Positions 22,723-31,522 of a stretch of 64,000 bases of DNA are shown in pieces. The notes under the pieces were generated by a model that saw only the letters and a program-made list of their open reading frames with translations, searched no databases and was not told the DNA's origin. Source of the stretch: an uncultured Clostridia bacterium (GTDB lineage Bacteria > Bacillota > Clostridia > Oscillospirales > Acutalibacteraceae). Within the stretch, counting starts at the first letter, position 1. Every line of letters starts with the position of its first letter. Location: the NCBI GenBank assembly GCA_904399395.1, contig CAJFPJ010000014.1, positions 1 to 64,000 of the forward strand, given 5' to 3'. The position numbers and the translations under genes are program-made.

Positions 22723-22734
22723 GGCGACACCTCC

Positions 22735-25700
22735 TCACCTGGGAACAACCCGGATCGTGCGCACCTGGAAGGGAGTAAACTCCAATTCCAAAGCATTACC
22801 GGCAATCTCCAGCATCTCCGAGCCTTCCTCGATGAAATTGCATACAGATGCCTCGGCAGCATCAAAGCCTAAATGAAGGGTTTCACGGCAAGCGCTTCCC
22901 TTTGATTCGTAAAGCCGCAGGATAAAGCCATTGCCATCTTCCGCACATTTAACATTTTCCAAAATAACCGTACTGCCGGAAAGAGTGAAGAGAGAATCAG
23001 TTCCGGCAACACCTTCTGAACAGAGGACCGGCACATTCAATTCATGGGCTGCTTTCACCACATCGCTTCTGCCAAAATCCGTATTCCAGCAGTGGAATGC
23101 ATACGTGAATTCCTGCTCACCCTGATCCGCATGGGCATCCGGGAAGGCAGCAGCCTTTAATAGTGTAAGGGCGATGGTATTCCCCAGAACATTCACGCCA
23201 TATTTGCAGTCGTTGAGAACAGCACAGCCACGCAATGCTTCTGTAAGAGCAGTCCACCGGTGATTGCAGACCTCAAATCTGTCTGCATCATATTTGCGGG
23301 AAGCATGGTTGGGTCTCTTCACGTAACCGAACTGAATTTCATGCAAAGCCTCTTCCCCATACACCTGCACAGGGAATTCTACCTTCAGGAGCTTATGGGT
23401 TTCCTTCCATTGCACTTTTGTGCGGAATTCTACCGTGCGGCTGCCCTTCCGCAGAAGAATAGTCTGGATGAGCTCAGAATCGTGGATCTTTCTGCTGAAG
23501 CGAACAGCACCGAACAAGGGGCCGGATTCTGCAGACAAGAAGACTGCTTTTTCCGGCAACTCCACCGGGTTCTGCATATATACGCTGTCGATATCCCATG
23601 CATCGTAATGACCCGGGATATCCTGATACATCTTCAACCTGTTGCAAGGGCCGGCAGTCCAATCTCGTCCTGTTTCTTTATCCAGTATCCGGGTGATTTC
23701 ACCATATGCATTGATAGACACGGAAAGCAGCTCATTTTCCAGTACGCTTTCCGAAGCCTTCACAGCCGTTTCTTCCTTATAAACTCCTGCGGGTTTCAGC
23801 GTGGCCCAGCCGCAGGAAGGGATATTCGCTTCGGCATACAGGCCGTCCTCTCTTTTCTGAATCGGGAGCAGACAGCCGTTTTCTTCAGCGCCCTGCCAGC
23901 CTTCCGGCACCTTTACCAGAGCTTTTCTTTCCCATGGAAGGGAATTAAAGACCGATAGCCCCTCGCCTTCTTCCGTCAAAGCGGAAATGGCTTCCTGGGC
24001 CATTTTCTCCCACTCTTCCCGGATAAGGGAATGCTCCCGACGGGCCCTTTCGTACACTCTTCCGATGGAAGAGCCAGGAAGAATATCGTGGAACTGATTG
24101 ACGAGCAGCATTTTCCAGGCCTTTTCCAACTCGTCTGCGGGATATTCCGCTCCTTTGAAAACACAGGCCGCAGCACTCCAAAATTCGGCCAGCCCCAGAC
24201 CGGTTTCGTTCTGGCGGTTTCCCTTTTTGATAGCTGCCTGAGAGGTGTAGGTCCCCCTATGTGCCTGGAAATACAGCTCACCCACATAGGTGGGGCGCTC
24301 CTCCCCATCCTGCTCGAGGGCTTCAAAAAAGCCCTTGGGCGTATCAAATTTCACCTGCGGAACACCTTCCAAATCCTTTTCGCGCAGGCAGAACTCAATA
24401 TGATCCCGGGAAGGGCCGCCGCCGCCGTCTCCGTAGCCGAAGGGCAGCAGGAACCGGCGCAAATTCTCCTTCTGAGCCCGTTTCTTCCAGCGCTGGTGAA
24501 GAGTCTCCGGATCTGTCTCGGAATTGTAATCCACATGGATAAAGGAGGGAATTTCCGTTCCGTCTATTCCCTTCCACATAAAGGAATGATAAGGGAAGGG
24601 ATCTCCTCCGTTATAGGTCCAGAAAATCTTATGTGTGGAAAAATACCGGATACCGCATCCCTTCATGATCTGAGGAAGAGCCGCGGTATAGCCAAACACA
24701 TCCGGCAGCCACAAAAGTTCATCTTCCACGCCGAATTCTTTTTTAAAATACGCCTTACCATAAAGAAACTGGCGGATAAGGCTTTCACCTGAGGGGATAT
24801 TGGTATCCGCTTCCACCCACATGCCGCCTTCAGGAATCAGCTGCCCTTGCTTCACTTTCTCTTTCATGCGGTCAAAAAGCTCCGGGTAGAGCTCCTTTGT
24901 CCGCTGATACAAATAGGGCTGGCTCTGGATCATCGTATATTCAGGATATTCTTCCATGTGCCTCAACTGAGCCGCAAAGGTGCGGGAACATTTGCGATCT
25001 GTTTCCTCCAAGGGCCAGAGCCATGCCACATCGATATGAGCGTGCCCCATAGCATGCATCACAGGCATGGTGCTTCCGTTTTTACAAGCCAGAACAGGCC
25101 GCAACACTTCCCGGCCCAAACGAAAACTTTTCTGCCGGATTTCATAAGGCTGTTCGAAATCAACCGTGCAGGAAAAGGCTTTCAGAGCTTTTTCCAGATC
25201 CATAGCACGAAGGCTGTCAGGATCCACGCATTGCAGATTTCCCAGCACGGTGCGCACATCCATATACAACTGATAGGCTTCCTCATTCCAAACGCCCCAG
25301 GTGCTTCTTCCAACCTGCCGCCGGGCTCCCTCTTGAGGCAAAATCTCCTCATGGCCGGGAATCAATGGACCGGGCGCAGAACTTCCCCTGTTTAAAGGCA
25401 TATTGTGCCCACCGTAACACTCCGCAGCAATTGAAAAACTCTCACCGCCCCGGGCTGCATCCGTCAATACGTTATCACAGATAAAATGAAGCCGATTACT
25501 CACCCAATCGTCACGGCGAGTGCCAAAGGAACACCCATCCACAAACAGAGTGCTCTCCCCTCCCAGCTGGATATCCATTGCAATCCGCTTTCCGGAAAGC
25601 TCCTGGGGAATTTGCACCTGTGTGAAAAACCATCCATAAGCCCACTGCTCACCCCAACAGGTTCCCTCCGGAAAAGGCTCCGCAGCCTCCGCTTCCGCCT

Positions 25701-25830
25701 GCTTCAGAGAGAGATGCGTTTTCGTCTGAAAGCCCTTCCATTCCATAAGGCCCTTCGGTTCATAAATACATTCCTCCAAAGCCTTGAGCCAAAGCTCTAC
25801 GCGGGATTTCCATTCCGCTGACAATGCCAT
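22735..25830 (-). CDS. Alpha-mannosidase, glycoside hydrolase family 38
   Basis: GHAHIDVAWLWPLEET, WVEADTNIPSGESLIRQFLYG, LLWLPDVFGYTAALPQI; 1031 aa. Confidence 0.95.
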   Translation of the reverse strand: MALSAEWKSRVELWLKALEECIYEPKGLMEWKGFQTKTHLSLKQAEAEAAEPFPEGTCWGEQWAYGWFFTQVQIPQELSGKRIAMDIQLGGESTLFVDGCSFGTRRDDWVSNRLHFICDNVLTDAARGGESFSIAAECYGGHNMPLNRGSSAPGPLIPGHEEILPQEGARRQVGRSTWGVWNEEAYQLYMDVRTVLGNLQCVDPDSLRAMDLEKALKAFSCTVDFEQPYEIRQKSFRLGREVLRPVLACKNGSTMPVMHAMGHAHIDVAWLWPLEETDRKCSRTFAAQLRHMEEYPEYTMIQSQPYLYQRTKELYPELFDRMKEKVKQGQLIPEGGMWVEADTNIPSGESLIRQFLYGKAYFKKEFGVEDELLWLPDVFGYTAALPQIMKGCGIRYFSTHKIFWTYNGGDPFPYHSFMWKGIDGTEIPSFIHVDYNSETDPETLHQRWKKRAQKENLRRFLLPFGYGDGGGGPSRDHIEFCLREKDLEGVPQVKFDTPKGFFEALEQDGEERPTYVGELYFQAHRGTYTSQAAIKKGNRQNETGLGLAEFWSAAACVFKGAEYPADELEKAWKMLLVNQFHDILPGSSIGRVYERARREHSLIREEWEKMAQEAISALTEEGEGLSVFNSLPWERKALVKVPEGWQGAEENGCLLPIQKREDGLYAEANIPSCGWATLKPAGVYKEETAVKASESVLENELLSVSINAYGEITRILDKETGRDWTAGPCNRLKMYQDIPGHYDAWDIDSVYMQNPVELPEKAVFLSAESGPLFGAVRFSRKIHDSELIQTILLRKGSRTVEFRTKVQWKETHKLLKVEFPVQVYGEEALHEIQFGYVKRPNHASRKYDADRFEVCNHRWTALTEALRGCAVLNDCKYGVNVLGNTIALTLLKAAAFPDAHADQGEQEFTYAFHCWNTDFGRSDVVKAAHELNVPVLCSEGVAGTDSLFTLSGSTVILENVKCAEDGNGFILRLYESKGSACRETLHLGFDAAEASVCNFIEEGSEMLEIAGNALELEFTPFQVRTIRVVPR

Positions 25831-26081
25831 TTCTATATACCTCCTTACAGGCAGCTATATCCACTGCCGGTCATTCTGTTTGAGTGTAGTATAGCATGAA
25901 ACTACCAGAGGTTCCACATCAAAATTCGATATTTTTATTGAGATTTTAAACTTCAAACAAAAATAAAATTGCAATATATTCACGCCCTAAAAATCTCGAA
26001 AAAAACTATATGCTTGAATCTAAATTCATTCTAATTATTTGTTTTTTCTGAATCTCCATCTGTCCCATCAAATCTGAAAGA

Positions 26082-26105
26082 GGGCCCGGCGTGTGCCGGG
26101 CCCTC
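26082..26105 (-). terminator. Hairpin downstream of lipoprotein gene
   Basis: agggcccggcgtgtgccgggccct; weak U tract. Confidence 0.55.
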
Positions 26106-26120
26106 AAAGCAGCTGAGGTT

Positions 26121-26726
26121 TTATGGATTTTTCAGAGGAGCCCCCACATAAAGGCTCACAACCTCCTCACTGCGATCGTTCCCGATCGTAGAAATTTCAA
26201 ACCTGCTATGATCCTCGTTTTCCCAACGGACAGATATCCCCTGAGAAATTTCTTTCCGCAGAGGTTCCAGCCCTCCCGCCGTCATTGGTTCAAGGAAGTT
26301 GCTGTTTTCCAATTCAGAAGCCAAAGCCGATAAAGCCCCCTTCAGATCTATCTCCGGATACTCTGCCTCTTCCTGTATTCCAAGGGAATTGGATAAGCTC
26401 AACCGCACAGAAACCAAGGCGTCATCCTGAAAACTGCAAATTAGATATCCAGAACAGGTAGGATTTGTAAACGAAATCCGTTTTTTCAGGCGGTACTGTT
26501 CATTACCTGCATCTTCCATATCCTCACGGTCCACATGGAGCTTTTCGGCAGTTTCATCCACAGAAGAACCCCAGGGGACCTTAGGGAACCCAAAACTTCC
26601 TTCTTCATAGGCTACAAAATACTCCAGAAGGTTCCCCTGTTCATACGCAGAGGACTGTTTGCAGGAGGTTAAAACGCTTAAAAATAATATCAAAAAAGAA
26701 GCGCTTATGCTTATACCCCTCTTCAT
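26121..26726 (-). CDS. Putative lipoprotein
   Basis: MKRGISISASFLILFLSVLTSCKQ: signal peptide and lipobox LTSC. Confidence 0.8.
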   Translation of the reverse strand: MKRGISISASFLILFLSVLTSCKQSSAYEQGNLLEYFVAYEEGSFGFPKVPWGSSVDETAEKLHVDREDMEDAGNEQYRLKKRISFTNPTCSGYLICSFQDDALVSVRLSLSNSLGIQEEAEYPEIDLKGALSALASELENSNFLEPMTAGGLEPLRKEISQGISVRWENEDHSRFEISTIGNDRSEEVVSLYVGAPLKNP

Positions 26727-26762
26727 TGAGTTTACATCTCCTCTAAATGTGAAAAGGCAACG

Positions 26763-27115
26763 TTACTTTTTGTATACATAATAATTCGTATCATACGTCT
26801 TTTTACTGCCATTGATTGTATATACCACCTGTATGTATACTAAACCTCCATGATTAAAGTAATCCGTTAACAATAATACTCTATCATATGGCATTACATT
26901 TTTTCCATCGACAAATTCTTTGCCTTCCGTGGGGTATGCCACACTAATAACACTCTTTTTAGTATAATTTCTATCACTTCATAGATTGCATTCTCAATGG
27001 AAGTGAGTGCCGTGCTCCCGCACAGGATGGTATCGATATCATGCGGATTCTCAGAGCGATTTATAAATCTGCTGAGATCGGGCATGAAGTTCCTTTATAA
27101 TCTCTTACAAGCCGT
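26763..27115 (-). pseudogene. Frameshifted/decayed ORF remnant(s)
   Basis: Minus-strand ORF 26894-27085 (...IDTILCGSTALTSIENAIYEVIEIILKR) continues after a frame change as VAYPTEGKEFVDGKNVMPYDRVLLLTDYFNHGGLVYIQVVYTINGSKKTYDTNYYVYKK* ending at 26763. Confidence 0.5.
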
Positions 27116-27165
27116 CGATCTTCAAATCCCGACCTTTGACTGATAAAAACTTGATAGGCTCTTAA

Positions 27166-27207
27166 AAAGCAAAAGGATCCCAATTCAAACTGGGATCCTT
27201 TTGCTTT
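27166..27207. terminator. Terminator with about 17-bp arms downstream of tlpA-like gene
   Basis: aaagcaaaaggatccca...tgggatccttttgcttt. Confidence 0.85.
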
Positions 27208-27215
27208 CATTTTCA

Positions 27216-27776
27216 CTATTCATTCAAGATTTGTGTTATGTAGGTTTCCATTTGCTCTTGGGTGAGAATACCTATCAGCATAGCTTCCAGTTTTCCTTCT
27301 GCATTGATAAAACACGAAACAGGAATGCCGCGGCCAATATACTTCATCATGGCGTCTGCATCTGAATCATAAAACACCGGAAAGGTAAAGCCTGAAGATT
27401 CAATCAAAGCCTTTGCATTCTCTTTGTTATCATTTCCATATCCGCAGAGATTCACCATCATAAACTGGACTTTTTCCCCATATTTTTCGTAAGCATTCTG
27501 AAAATGGGGCATCTCTGTTTCACAGGGTCCACACCAACTGGCCCAAAAATTCACCACAACCGGTTTTCCCCGAAAACTACTGAGGCTCACCGCGTTACCA
27601 GCATCGTCATAAACCGTAAAATCCGGAGCTTCCTGATACTCCTCCTCCGCTTGAGAGGAGGAGGTAGCATTGCCCTCTTCATATTTGCTGGAAAGAAATG
27701 TATATAAGCCATATGCACCTCCCAACACTACCACCACTGCCAATGCAATCAAAACAATTTTCAGCTGCTTTTTCAT
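27216..27776 (-). CDS. TlpA/ResA-type membrane-anchored thioredoxin-like protein
   Basis: N-terminal TM, VVVNFWASWCGPCETEMP (CxxC). Confidence 0.92.
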   Translation of the reverse strand: MKKQLKIVLIALAVVVVLGGAYGLYTFLSSKYEEGNATSSSQAEEEYQEAPDFTVYDDAGNAVSLSSFRGKPVVVNFWASWCGPCETEMPHFQNAYEKYGEKVQFMMVNLCGYGNDNKENAKALIESSGFTFPVFYDSDADAMMKYIGRGIPVSCFINAEGKLEAMLIGILTQEQMETYITQILNE

Positions 27777-27787
27777 ACCTTCCCCCT

Positions 27788-28456
27788 CTATGCCAAGGCC
27801 GCAGTAAACTTAGCGAATATGCCTGTCATCATCAAGATACCGATTAAAATTAAAAATACACCGCATACAATATTGATGCTTCTGTAATGCCGTTTAATAA
27901 AGGCAAAGGCACCTTTAAGCTGATCGATCAACACCGCGCAGAGCACAAAGGGAACCCCCAACCCCAAGGAATACGCCAATAGCAGAAGCATTCCGGAAAA
28001 CCACCCCGTCTGGCTGGCAGCCATCATCATGGCCGAGCCCAGAAAAGCGCCCGTGCAGGGGGACCATCCCACTGCAAAGACTGCACCAAAAAGGGCTGAA
28101 GAGAAAAAGTTTTTAGGCTTTATCTCTGCGTTAAGCTTTACTGTTTTATTTAGAAAGCCAATTCGCAGAAGGCCTGTATAATGAATTCCGAAGAGGATTA
28201 CTATGAGCCCCGTTACGATATTCACAGCTGTCTGATACCGGATCAAAAAGCTTCCCAGACTTCCGGCAAAAAGCCCCAGCACCATAAAAAGGAGCGTAAA
28301 TCCTGTTACAAATCCTAAAGCATTTCTAACTGAACGCCCCGTTTTCTTTTCTGCCTGATCTCCCGCAAAATAGAGGATATATACTGGCAGCAGAGGCAGG
28401 ACACAAGGGGATATAAAAGTGATGATTCCCTCCAAAAAGGTTATCAGATACTGCAC
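27788..28456 (-). CDS. ccdA: CcdA-type cytochrome c biogenesis/thiol electron-transfer membrane protein
   Basis: FISPCVLPLLPVYILYFAG and GWSPCTGAFLGSA cysteine motifs; 11 bp upstream of tlpA-like gene. Confidence 0.9.
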   Translation of the reverse strand: MQYLITFLEGIITFISPCVLPLLPVYILYFAGDQAEKKTGRSVRNALGFVTGFTLLFMVLGLFAGSLGSFLIRYQTAVNIVTGLIVILFGIHYTGLLRIGFLNKTVKLNAEIKPKNFFSSALFGAVFAVGWSPCTGAFLGSAMMMAASQTGWFSGMLLLLAYSLGLGVPFVLCAVLIDQLKGAFAFIKRHYRSINIVCGVFLILIGILMMTGIFAKFTAALA

Positions 28457-28606
28457 GCCGAAACCGCCTTTCTTCTCTTTCCGTTCCGCTGTTTAAGAAA
28501 AATTTTTATCATTGCTGTCAAGAAGCTTATATACATAATAGCATCTACTAAAAGCCTCCGTCTGTGATATGGTCACATTCAGATGCTTCTGCCTCAAGTT
28601 GCCTAT

Positions 28607-29479
28607 TCAGCAAATCTCTGTCGCATTCTTGGGCAGTTTTCGTACCCGACGGAACAGCCCAAAACTGGCAGAAGCCTCCTGTGCATTATAGGAAAATCCA
28701 AGAGCTTTGGCCGTTTCCCTTGCGGTTTCATCGAAAAAGAGACACATCTGCTCAACAGTCTCCCACATAATCTCCCCATTCCCGGCACAATAGGTATCCA
28801 AAAAGCGGCTGTATTCTTCCTTGGTCAACCACCGGCTCATATATTTTCCCGCTTTCCCGATACTACAAGAAAAATCTGTTTTGATTCCAATTTTCCAGGA
28901 AAGGAGCATAAGCAACTCATCCCGGAGAATTTCGTTCAAAACCCACTGGGCGTATGGGATTTCTTCTCGCCACAAAGCCTTCTGCAGGCTATTAAGTCCC
29001 CACCAGAATTCGTTGCATACATCAGAAAATTGAGCCTGGCTAGGTCGGCTCACCCAAAAGGCCGTATCGTCTCCCCGGCCTTTTTTGGGCAAAATTCCAT
29101 CCTTATCCAATAAGACTGTACAGAGGCTGTCCTCCTCAAAATCCTGCAGGGAACATTTCAACGTTTGTACATGCAGATCCAGGCGGTTTCCATCCTGAAA
29201 TTGAATCAGCCAGCCATAGCAATTTTCCTTATCTGAAGGATAATACGAACTGTCTTCCGGATACTGCATATAGAGCCTCTCTCCGAAACGGTCGATCCAG
29301 TGGGGATCCCTCTGAAAGGATTCCGTTTCCTCTACCACATAGGCTATGTCGTAATCCTGAAAAATATCCCTGGGCGCTTGGGGATTGCACCGAGAGCCCC
29401 CCATATAAGCCGCACGGATACGCACATCTTCACGGGCTGTATGTAAAATCAGCTCCATCATTTCCTTTTCGCCGCGCAT
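28607..29479 (-). CDS. ANT(6)-like aminoglycoside adenylyltransferase
   Basis: AAYMGGSRCNPQAPRDIFQDYDIAYVV and NRLDLHVQTL as in the streptomycin adenylyltransferase (AadE) family; 290 aa. Confidence 0.85.
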   Translation of the reverse strand: MRGEKEMMELILHTAREDVRIRAAYMGGSRCNPQAPRDIFQDYDIAYVVEETESFQRDPHWIDRFGERLYMQYPEDSSYYPSDKENCYGWLIQFQDGNRLDLHVQTLKCSLQDFEEDSLCTVLLDKDGILPKKGRGDDTAFWVSRPSQAQFSDVCNEFWWGLNSLQKALWREEIPYAQWVLNEILRDELLMLLSWKIGIKTDFSCSIGKAGKYMSRWLTKEEYSRFLDTYCAGNGEIMWETVEQMCLFFDETARETAKALGFSYNAQEASASFGLFRRVRKLPKNATEIC

Positions 29480-29512
29480 ACTTCTTCCTCCTTAATACGG
29501 GCAATGTTACAT

Positions 29513-30403
29513 TCATCCTCCGAAGGGGATCTCCTCTGTAAAGACCGTCATATCCGTGATGTCCGGCCAATTCTTAAGCAATTCCATACTGTCCCTAATC
29601 GCCCTTTCATAAAGGGCAAAAAAGCTTTCATCCCGATACGTTTCACTCTCAGGAGGCCACTGCCATTCTCCGTTGAGGACATTAGCGTAATCTATCTCTT
29701 CTTTTTCGCTTAGAGGCCGGATATGGCAGGAGATAGAACGCTTTTTCTTTCCCTCCAACTTTTCTACAAGATTCTTTTTGAAGCCTGTCCGATCTGTGAG
29801 CAGACCAAAGATGGTACGGCAATCCCGAAAGGCCTCTACCATTTGTTCCAAAGAGACCTTTTTCTGAAAAAGCTCCTGAAACAGATATACATACAGCCCC
29901 GCTGCAGCCTTCATCACACTCTCATTTTTGGGAACAGCCCGCTTCAAAGGAAATTCCAAGGGCAGCTGGGCGGTCTCGTAACGAAGCATGATCGTATCGA
30001 GAGCCGATTCGATCTGGTTATGAAAGACCTCTTCTGACTGAGAAGGATCCTCCTTCAAAAGAGTCTGGGCCCCAAAAGATATAAAGGGATGACAGATACG
30101 ATCTGCCGAATAGTGGCAGAGAAATCCCAGAATATAGGAACGAAGGGGTTCGTTGGAGTGAGCTGTTTCATATTGTTTTATGGCTCTAAAAAGGAGTGAA
30201 GGAGTCAGATCGTGAAGGCGGCTTCCGTATGCAGAAAGCTTTTCTCCCTTTTGCCAAGGGAGAAAGCGGCTGCAAAACAGAAAATCCGGCCCCTGAGCGC
30301 CCCAATAAAAGGCGTCGCCGACCACCTGGAAAGAAGATTCTCTCTTCTGCATCGCCTCAAGAACCCGTTTGGCATGCAGATAATGTGTAATAGCCGCAGG
30401 CAT
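29513..30403 (-). CDS. Zinc-dependent phospholipase C-like domain protein
   Basis: MPAAITHYLHAKRVLE, GAQGPDFLFCSRF, GFLCHYSADRICHPF. Confidence 0.75.
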   Translation of the reverse strand: MPAAITHYLHAKRVLEAMQKRESSFQVVGDAFYWGAQGPDFLFCSRFLPWQKGEKLSAYGSRLHDLTPSLLFRAIKQYETAHSNEPLRSYILGFLCHYSADRICHPFISFGAQTLLKEDPSQSEEVFHNQIESALDTIMLRYETAQLPLEFPLKRAVPKNESVMKAAAGLYVYLFQELFQKKVSLEQMVEAFRDCRTIFGLLTDRTGFKKNLVEKLEGKKKRSISCHIRPLSEKEEIDYANVLNGEWQWPPESETYRDESFFALYERAIRDSMELLKNWPDITDMTVFTEEIPFGG

Positions 30404-30757
30404 GCTTTATTCCTCCAATCTTTTGCTATTCAAAATTTGCGCGGGGGCTTAAAGCCATTCCTCCATTCGTCTTCCGCATTTTTGCTATTCCATTCCGGAA
30501 CTGCATTCCAAAGACATTCTCTATTAGCGGGCAAGATTTCCATCCATCGTAAACAAACAGAGTCTATACCACTTCTGGCATATGGCCCCACAGAAGCAAT
30601 TCGCGCTGATACCATACGTTTTCTGCGCACATTATACCAGATACATCCATCCAAATAAAGCTTTTCAGGCAGGAAATTTGCCGTTGAATCTCCAATAGAG
30701 AAAACCGGCATGCCGATTCTCTCCGGCACACCGGTCTTTGCATATGAACTGTAAGGG

Positions 30758-31498
30758 TTATATCTTTCCTGCCAAAAAAGGCTGAAGCCACGAAATGGCC
30801 CGGAGTATACGGGCAGTCACTTCATAGCCATGGCCTCCGTTATTCCATTGAAAAACGACTTGCGAACCCATCGCCATCCGTTGGGAAAGCAGAGCGCTAG
30901 TTCTTTCCGTGCACTCTGGATTGCAGCCCATCAGACGGGAACGGATCCTTTTCTCTGCCCTGCCCAGGGAAAGATATACATACCCCGGCTCTTTCGGCAA
31001 AGAAGCTTTTTCCATATACTTGCACCAGCCCGGATACCACAGGGAACCGGAACAGCTGGCCGCTCCGGCAAACTCCCCCGTTTCCAAAAACAGATAGAGA
31101 GTCCCAAGACCACCAAGGGAATATCCCACCACAGCGCGGTTTTCTCTCCTCTCTGAGGCCGGAAAGCGCTCACACACATAAGGAAGATATTCCTCTATAA
31201 GAAACCGGCCTGTCTCTGAGGCACGCCCGGCAAATTCTTCTCCTTCCCGTGTAAGCGGCGGCGCCGGCCAAGGAGAATAGGCGCTGTTCCAATCCGAAGC
31301 TCCCAAACCGGCCAGAAGAAAAGGAAACGCTTTTTCCGATTCCGTCTTCTCCCAGAGAACTATCAAATCTGCAAGTTCTTCTTTTATATTCTTTCCCCCA
31401 AGTATATACAAAAGAGGTATTTTCTCCTTGCCCCCTTCGGGAATGTATACAGCCGTTTTCCAACCACAGAGGGAAGCCGTTTCCAGATTTCCCTTCAC
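30758..31498 (-). CDS. Alpha/beta hydrolase (esterase-D/enterochelin-esterase-like)
   Basis: VVGYSLGGLGTLYLF (GxSxG), C-terminal NNGGHGYEV. Confidence 0.8.
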   Translation of the reverse strand: MKGNLETASLCGWKTAVYIPEGGKEKIPLLYILGGKNIKEELADLIVLWEKTESEKAFPFLLAGLGASDWNSAYSPWPAPPLTREGEEFAGRASETGRFLIEEYLPYVCERFPASERRENRAVVGYSLGGLGTLYLFLETGEFAGAASCSGSLWYPGWCKYMEKASLPKEPGYVYLSLGRAEKRIRSRLMGCNPECTERTSALLSQRMAMGSQVVFQWNNGGHGYEVTARILRAISWLQPFLAGKI

Positions 31499-31522
31499 CG
31501 TTTCTATTGCTCCTCCCCAATC

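Noticed and set aside
30430-30729. 99-aa minus-strand ORF between esterase and Zn-PLC-like gene
   Set aside because: No recognisable domain or good RBS; contains a TATAAT-like element, so it may be leader DNA of the downstream gene. Kept out of the feature list.
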